64,000 bases of DNA from Nocardia fluminea. Its GTDB lineage: Bacteria; Actinomycetota; Actinomycetes; Mycobacteriales; Mycobacteriaceae. The stretch is from positions 5,518,001-5,582,000 of the forward strand of contig NZ_PJMW01000002.1 of the NCBI RefSeq assembly GCF_002846365.1. The letters run 5' to 3'. Below are positions 60,371 to 64,000 of the stretch, one piece after another. Made by a program: the position numbers and the translations under genes. Every line of letters begins with the position of its first letter. Positions within the stretch are counted from its first letter, which is position 1. Below the pieces are notes generated by a model. It did no database searches, was not told the origin of the DNA, and saw only the letters and a program-made list of their open reading frames with translations.

Positions 60371-60385
60371 GGAAACCGGAACAGT

Positions 60386-60417
60386 ATGGCGCCCAGCGGT
60401 TTTCCGCTGGGCGCCAT
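60386..60417. terminator. Hairpin terminator after lipoprotein gene
   Basis: Perfect 14-bp inverted repeat ATGGCGCCCAGCGG (60386-60399) and CCGCTGGGCGCCAT (60404-60417) with a TTTT loop, 16 bases after the lipoprotein stop. It isolates that operon from the transporter genes. Confidence 0.85.
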
Positions 60418-60501
60418 TCGTGTTTCGCGGTGTGCGCCATCAGCCGTCGAACGGCGCCGCCGGGGGTGCGGCGGCACATCTTTCGTGAAAGGGTTAACTT
60501 T

Positions 60502-60530
60502 ATTCTCTTTGAATGAGAAGATGATTTCCG
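60502..60530. promoter_or_regulatory. Degenerate three-half-site TetR operator before transporter
   Basis: ATTCTC at 60502-60507, seven bases, then TGAGAAGATGATTTCCG at 60514-60530 (four mismatches). The left two half-sites keep the usual geometry. It lies 80 bases before the substrate-binding protein gene. Confidence 0.5.
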
Positions 60531-60610
60531 AAATGGAGAGCGTCGCCAACAGGCGCTTCGTTCGATGAGGAGCAAGGCTCGGTCGCCGAGCTTGTGTCAG
60601 GAGGACTTCG

Positions 60611-61987
60611 GTGAGATCGCAGCGAATATTGGTCGCCTTGATGGCGACCACGTTGCTGGTGGCGGGCTGTAGCGGCCGCACCGGCAGTGGCGTCGAAGAA
60701 TCCGCGGCACCGGGCGGCAAGGCGGTGACGAGCGATTTCGGTGATCTGACCGGTGTCTGCAGGTCCGGCACGTCGACGAGTTCGCCCGCGCAGGGGGTCA
60801 GCGCCCAGCAGATCGAAGTCGGTGTGTTCACCGATATGGGTTTCACCAAGAATCCCGAATTGGTCGACGTCGCCAAGGTTTTCACCTCCTGGTGCAACGA
60901 CAACGGCGGAATCAACGGTCGCAAGGTGGCTTTCAATGTCCGCGACGCGAAACTGCTCGAGGTCCGCCAGCGGATGCTGGAAGCCTGCCGCGAGGACTTC
61001 GCGCTCGTCGGTGGCTCCGCCGCACTCGACTCCCTCGGCGTCAAGGACCGGCTCTCGTGCACCCTGCCCGAGTTCCCCTCACAGGTGAGCCAGGTCGAGA
61101 ACACCGGCTCCGACCTGCAAGTGGGCTCCGGCGCCTCCTCCGCGCGGCCCTATGACACCTACACCGGGATGCACCAGTGGCTGTTCAAGGAGGCCTACCC
61201 GGCCTCGGCGGCCGCCGTCGGCATCATCGTGGCCGACTCGCCGGTGGTGAAGTCGATGGCGGACCGGTACGGGGAGTCGCTGCCCGCCGAGGGCGCGACC
61301 CTGATCTACAACGACCTCTATCCGGCTGCCGGAGTCTCGGATTGGACGCCCTACGCGCAGTCCATCAAGGCCAAGGGGGTGAAGGGCCTGATCTTCCTCG
61401 GTGACTTCCGCAGCCTCGCCAAACTCGAGGACGTGCTGACCAGCATGGACTACAAGCTGGATTGGGTCGACGTCACCAGCAACGCCTACACCCCCGCCTT
61501 CCTCGAGCTCGCCCGCACCTCGCTGGCCACCCAGAACAATTTCGCCGACCTGTCGGGGACCGTGCCGCTGGAGTCGGCCGACAGCGCCCCCGCGGTGCAG
61601 CGCGCGAAGGAACTGTTCGCTCGCTACGCACCCGACGCGAAATTGACCTACAACGGACTGCGCTCGCTGGTGCAGTGGCTGCTGTTCGCGAAAGCGGCGT
61701 CGAGCTGCGGCGACAACCTCACCCGCAGCTGCGTCGTCGAGGCCGCTCGCAAGGAAACCGCTTGGACCGCGGGTGGTTTGCAGGCCCCCGCCGACATGTC
61801 GACCCATACCGTGCCGCCCAAGTGCTTCAACGTCATGAAGGCGACCGCGCAGGGCTGGACGATCGCGGACTTCGAGCCCGATACCGGCCACTTCCGCTGC
61901 GACGTGAAGCCCTACGTCTACACCAAGGACTACGGTCGCCCGCTGACACTGGCCGATGTGGGCAAGAGCATGAGCGACGTCAAATAA
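60611..61987 (+). CDS. Substrate-binding lipoprotein of an ABC importer (branched-chain amino-acid type)
   Basis: A 458-residue periplasmic-binding-type lipoprotein. The signal peptide MRSQRILVALMATTLLVAGC ends in the lipobox LVAGC; the mature part begins with a flexible stretch and then the type I fold of the LivJ/HAAT group (IEVGVFTDMGF, VGIIVADSPVVKSMADRYG, GLIFLGDFRSLAKLEDVL). It should bind a solute outside the membrane for the permease encoded next; in a catabolic cluster this may be the growth substrate, not an amino acid. GTG start with GGAGG upstream. The stop overlaps the permease start. Confidence 0.9.
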   Translation: MRSQRILVALMATTLLVAGCSGRTGSGVEESAAPGGKAVTSDFGDLTGVCRSGTSTSSPAQGVSAQQIEVGVFTDMGFTKNPELVDVAKVFTSWCNDNGGINGRKVAFNVRDAKLLEVRQRMLEACREDFALVGGSAALDSLGVKDRLSCTLPEFPSQVSQVENTGSDLQVGSGASSARPYDTYTGMHQWLFKEAYPASAAAVGIIVADSPVVKSMADRYGESLPAEGATLIYNDLYPAAGVSDWTPYAQSIKAKGVKGLIFLGDFRSLAKLEDVLTSMDYKLDWVDVTSNAYTPAFLELARTSLATQNNFADLSGTVPLESADSAPAVQRAKELFARYAPDAKLTYNGLRSLVQWLLFAKAASSCGDNLTRSCVVEAARKETAWTAGGLQAPADMSTHTVPPKCFNVMKATAQGWTIADFEPDTGHFRCDVKPYVYTKDYGRPLTLADVGKSMSDVK

Positions 61988-64000
61988 TGGAGCAGTTCAT
62001 CGCTTTCGGCATCGTCGGACTCAGTACCGCCGCGATCTACGCCATCATCGGCAGCGGCTTGGTCCTGACCTTCACCACGACCGGTGTCTTCAACTTCGCG
62101 CACGGCGCGGCCGGCATGATGTCGGCCTTCGTGTACTGGCAGTTCACCGTCGGCTGGGGCGTACCCACACCGATCGCGGTCGCCCTGGTGCTGTTGGTGT
62201 TCGCGCCGCTGTTCGGGTTGGCGTTCGCGCAGGCGCTGGCGCCGACGCAGGGACTCGGCGACGCCGAGAAGCTCGTCATGACGGTGGCGTTGCTCAGCGG
62301 CCTGATGCTCACCGCGCGCTGGATCTGGAACCCGGACGTAGCGCGCACCCTGCCGCGGTTCTTCGCCGACCAACGACCACTGCACCTGGGTTCGGTGACC
62401 ATCACCTGGCATCAGGCGCTCACCATGGCCGTCGCGGTGGTGGTGGCGGTGGCCCTGCGAATCCTGCTGTACCGCACCAGAACCGGCGCGGAGATGCGCG
62501 CCACCGTGGACGATCGGGCCCTGGTCGGGCTCACCGGTGCCGATCCGCAGCGCGCCAACCGGGTGGCGTGGATGCTGGGCATCGAGTTGGCGGCCGTCGG
62601 CGGCATCCTCATTGCGCCGATGGTGGCCCTGGACGCGGCACAGCTGTCGTTGCTGATCGTCAGCGCCTACAGCGCGGCGATCTTCGGGCGGTTGCGCAGC
62701 CTGCCGATGACCTTCCTCGGTGCGATCGTCGTCGGTTGCCTGGAGAGTTACCTCACCGGGTACCTGCCCCAGAACGAGTATCTGCCCGGACTGCGGCTGG
62801 CCGCGCCCGCGTTGCTGCTGCTCGTGGCGCTGCTGCTGTTCCCGCACGGGCGGCTGCGGGGGCGCGACCGGCGCTTGAGCCCGGTGCCGCTGCCGACCGT
62901 GCGCGGTTCGGCCGTGTTCGCGGTCGTCGTCGCGGTGGTCGGGGTCATGCTCGCCACCCTGCTCAGCGAATCGGATCTGATCACCTACGGCCTGATCTTC
63001 GCCTTCGGGGTGATCGCGTTGTCGTTCGTCCCGCTCGCCGGGTTCGCCGGCCAGATCTCGCTGTGCCAGTTGAGCATCGCCGGGATCGGCGCGGTCGCCT
63101 ACGCGCATCTGGGCGCCGACGGGCAATGGTGGGCGTTGCTCGCCGCCATGGTGATCGCGGGCGCGGTCGGCGCGCTGATCGCATTGCCCGCGCTGCGGTT
63201 GTCCGGGGTGTACCTCGCGCTCGGCACGGCGGCGTTCGCGGTGGTGCTCGACCGCTGGATCTTCACCCTGCCCTCGTTCGAGGTGTTCGGGGTGCGGATC
63301 GCCCTGTTCGATCAGGGATCGGTGGATCTGGTCGGCCCCAGCCTGTTCGGGCTGCGGCTGACCAGTACCGCCCAGATCACCGTCTTCGCGGCCGTGGTAC
63401 TCGGGCTGGCCGGATTCGGGGTGGCGATGCTGCGGCGCAGCCGATTCGGCAGACGATTGATCGCCCTGCGCGACAGCGAGGCTGCCTACGCCACCCTCGG
63501 CGGGAATCTCCTGGCGGCCAAGATGCTGGTGTTCTCGCTGTCGGCGGCGATCGCCGGACTCGGCGGCGCGCTCTACGGCATGCAGCTGCGGTCGGTGACC
63601 GCCGAGCAGTTCGGCTTCGTCGCGGGCCTGCCGATCTTCCTGATCGTGGTCATCGCCGGGCTCGGCGCGGTCGGCAGCGGATTGTTCACCGGCGCCGTCT
63701 ATTCGGGACCGCTCAACGCGATACCCGTGTTGTTCCCGGCGCTGACGAATCTGGTCCACGTGCTGCCCGCACTGGGTGGTATCGCGTTCAGCGGTGGGTT
63801 CCTCGGTCAGGGCGCGCTGGCCCATATGCGCCGGGAATGGTCCGCGGCACTGCGTGATCGGGTCGCGCTGACAGTGCTGATCGGTGGGCTGGCGTTGCTG
63901 TGGGCGCTGCGCGTGGGTGAGGTCGTCAACGGCTACGTGTTCACCGCGGGCGCGCTGATCGCCGCCATCGTGGTGCCGCGCTGGGCGAACCGGCGTCACC
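61987..64000 (+). CDS. ABC permease, fused LivH-LivM (partial, runs off window)
   Basis: A reading frame from ATG 61987 (TAATG overlap with the binding protein) to the window end, at least 671 codons without stop. The first part is a LivH-like permease (STAAIYAIIGSGLVLTFTTTGVFNFAHGA), then after about residue 315 a second LivM-like half (YGLIFAFGVIALSFVPLAGFAGQISLCQLSIAGIGA, cited in parts FAFGVIALSFVPLAGFAGQ and ISLCQLSIAGIGA) with many hydrophobic helices in each. Both permease subunits of a HAAT importer are thus fused in one chain. ATPase genes probably follow beyond the window. Shown by direct translation; the 3' end and total length are unknown. Confidence 0.88.
   Translation, partial: MEQFIAFGIVGLSTAAIYAIIGSGLVLTFTTTGVFNFAHGAAGMMSAFVYWQFTVGWGVPTPIAVALVLLVFAPLFGLAFAQALAPTQGLGDAEKLVMTVALLSGLMLTARWIWNPDVARTLPRFFADQRPLHLGSVTITWHQALTMAVAVVVAVALRILLYRTRTGAEMRATVDDRALVGLTGADPQRANRVAWMLGIELAAVGGILIAPMVALDAAQLSLLIVSAYSAAIFGRLRSLPMTFLGAIVVGCLESYLTGYLPQNEYLPGLRLAAPALLLLVALLLFPHGRLRGRDRRLSPVPLPTVRGSAVFAVVVAVVGVMLATLLSESDLITYGLIFAFGVIALSFVPLAGFAGQISLCQLSIAGIGAVAYAHLGADGQWWALLAAMVIAGAVGALIALPALRLSGVYLALGTAAFAVVLDRWIFTLPSFEVFGVRIALFDQGSVDLVGPSLFGLRLTSTAQITVFAAVVLGLAGFGVAMLRRSRFGRRLIALRDSEAAYATLGGNLLAAKMLVFSLSAAIAGLGGALYGMQLRSVTAEQFGFVAGLPIFLIVVIAGLGAVGSGLFTGAVYSGPLNAIPVLFPALTNLVHVLPALGGIAFSGGFLGQGALAHMRREWSAALRDRVALTVLIGGLALLWALRVGEVVNGYVFTAGALIAAIVVPRWANRRH

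Noticed and set aside
62568-63857. 429-codon plus-strand open frame
   Set aside because: Alternative frame inside the permease gene; its Arg- and Gly-rich translation has no family features.
61930-63999. 689-codon minus-strand open frame rich in Gln, Arg, Glu and His
   Set aside because: It is antisense to the permease frame that begins at 61987. The composition is typical of a GC-rich shadow frame, while the plus strand shows clear LivH/LivM segments.
1-64000. A cholesterol/cholate (KstR) catabolic cluster
   Set aside because: The ACAD pairs and DUF35-thiolase resemble it, but I see no KshA/KshB, 3-ketosteroid dehydrogenase or HsaC-type ring genes and no KstR-like operator pattern; the substrate is left open.

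Overview
This 64-kb window is high-GC DNA with dense, overlapping operons, many GTG/TTG starts and strong GGAGG-type ribosome binding sites. An Mtb12-like lipoprotein and the large CoA-catabolic gene content point to a mycolic-acid actinomycete. Nocardia or Rhodococcus fits best; genus is an inference. I see no rRNA, tRNA, CRISPR, prophage or insertion sequence.

Almost every gene belongs to CoA-dependent catabolism: ten acyl-CoA dehydrogenase subunits (eight form four adjacent pairs), six crotonase-fold proteins, six short-chain dehydrogenases, four acyl-CoA ligases, three class III and one class I CoA-transferase, three thiolases plus an HMG-CoA-synthase-like/DUF35 fusion, two Rieske oxygenases, a Baeyer-Villiger-type monooxygenase, a TauD-type dioxygenase, a ThDP enzyme, two amidohydrolases, an AcuI-type reductase and, at the right edge, an ABC importer.

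Layout: (1) 7278 to 67, minus strand: CMD protein, Rieske oxygenase, small protein, amidohydrolase, NTF2-like protein, ACAD pair, TetR regulator, thioesterase. (2) 7436-14073, plus: small Cys protein, ACAD, SDR, CaiB, crotonase, thiolase, ACAD, closed by a hairpin. (3) 15233 to 14134, minus: small ORF and alpha/beta hydrolase. (4) 15445-17810, plus: thiolase-like/DUF35 fusion and SCP-x-type thiolase, followed by a 67-bp tandem repeat. (5) 23220 to 17942, minus: ligase, crotonase, rearranged CaiB, YtcJ-type amidohydrolase. (6) 23311-24027, plus: one crotonase. (7) 36026 to 24035, minus: a ten-gene oxidative operon (beta-propeller, SDR, Rieske, BVMO, SDR, ThDP enzyme, aldehyde dehydrogenase, TauD, SDR, CMD). 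(8) GntR/FadR regulator divergent from an ACAD-ACAD-crotonase-ACAD-ACAD operon (37424-42567). (9) 48930 to 42580, minus: ligase, SDR, AcuI, MaoC, ligase. (10) 49094-52462, plus: CaiB, a CitE-like remnant, class I CoA-transferase, crotonase. (11) SDR divergent from ligase plus thiolase (52629-56021). (12) second TetR regulator divergent from ACAD pair, crotonase and lipoprotein (56058-60370). (13) substrate-binding lipoprotein and a fused LivH-LivM permease running off the window.

Two cis-regulatory codes tie these blocks together. A TGAGAAT-N3-ATTCTCA palindrome, often preceded by a third half-site, lies at ten promoter positions and fits the two near-identical TetR regulators. A CAAGTATTGCTATCCTT/AAGGAT element lies at the GntR promoter and three other promoters. 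The promoter of the ten-gene oxidative operon carries both. My reading is one two-regulator regulon for uptake, oxygenative opening and beta-oxidation of a cyclic or branched hydrophobic compound. Heteromeric ACAD pairs and the thiolase/DUF35 module resemble steroid-type catabolism, but no diagnostic steroid ring genes are present, so the substrate is unknown.
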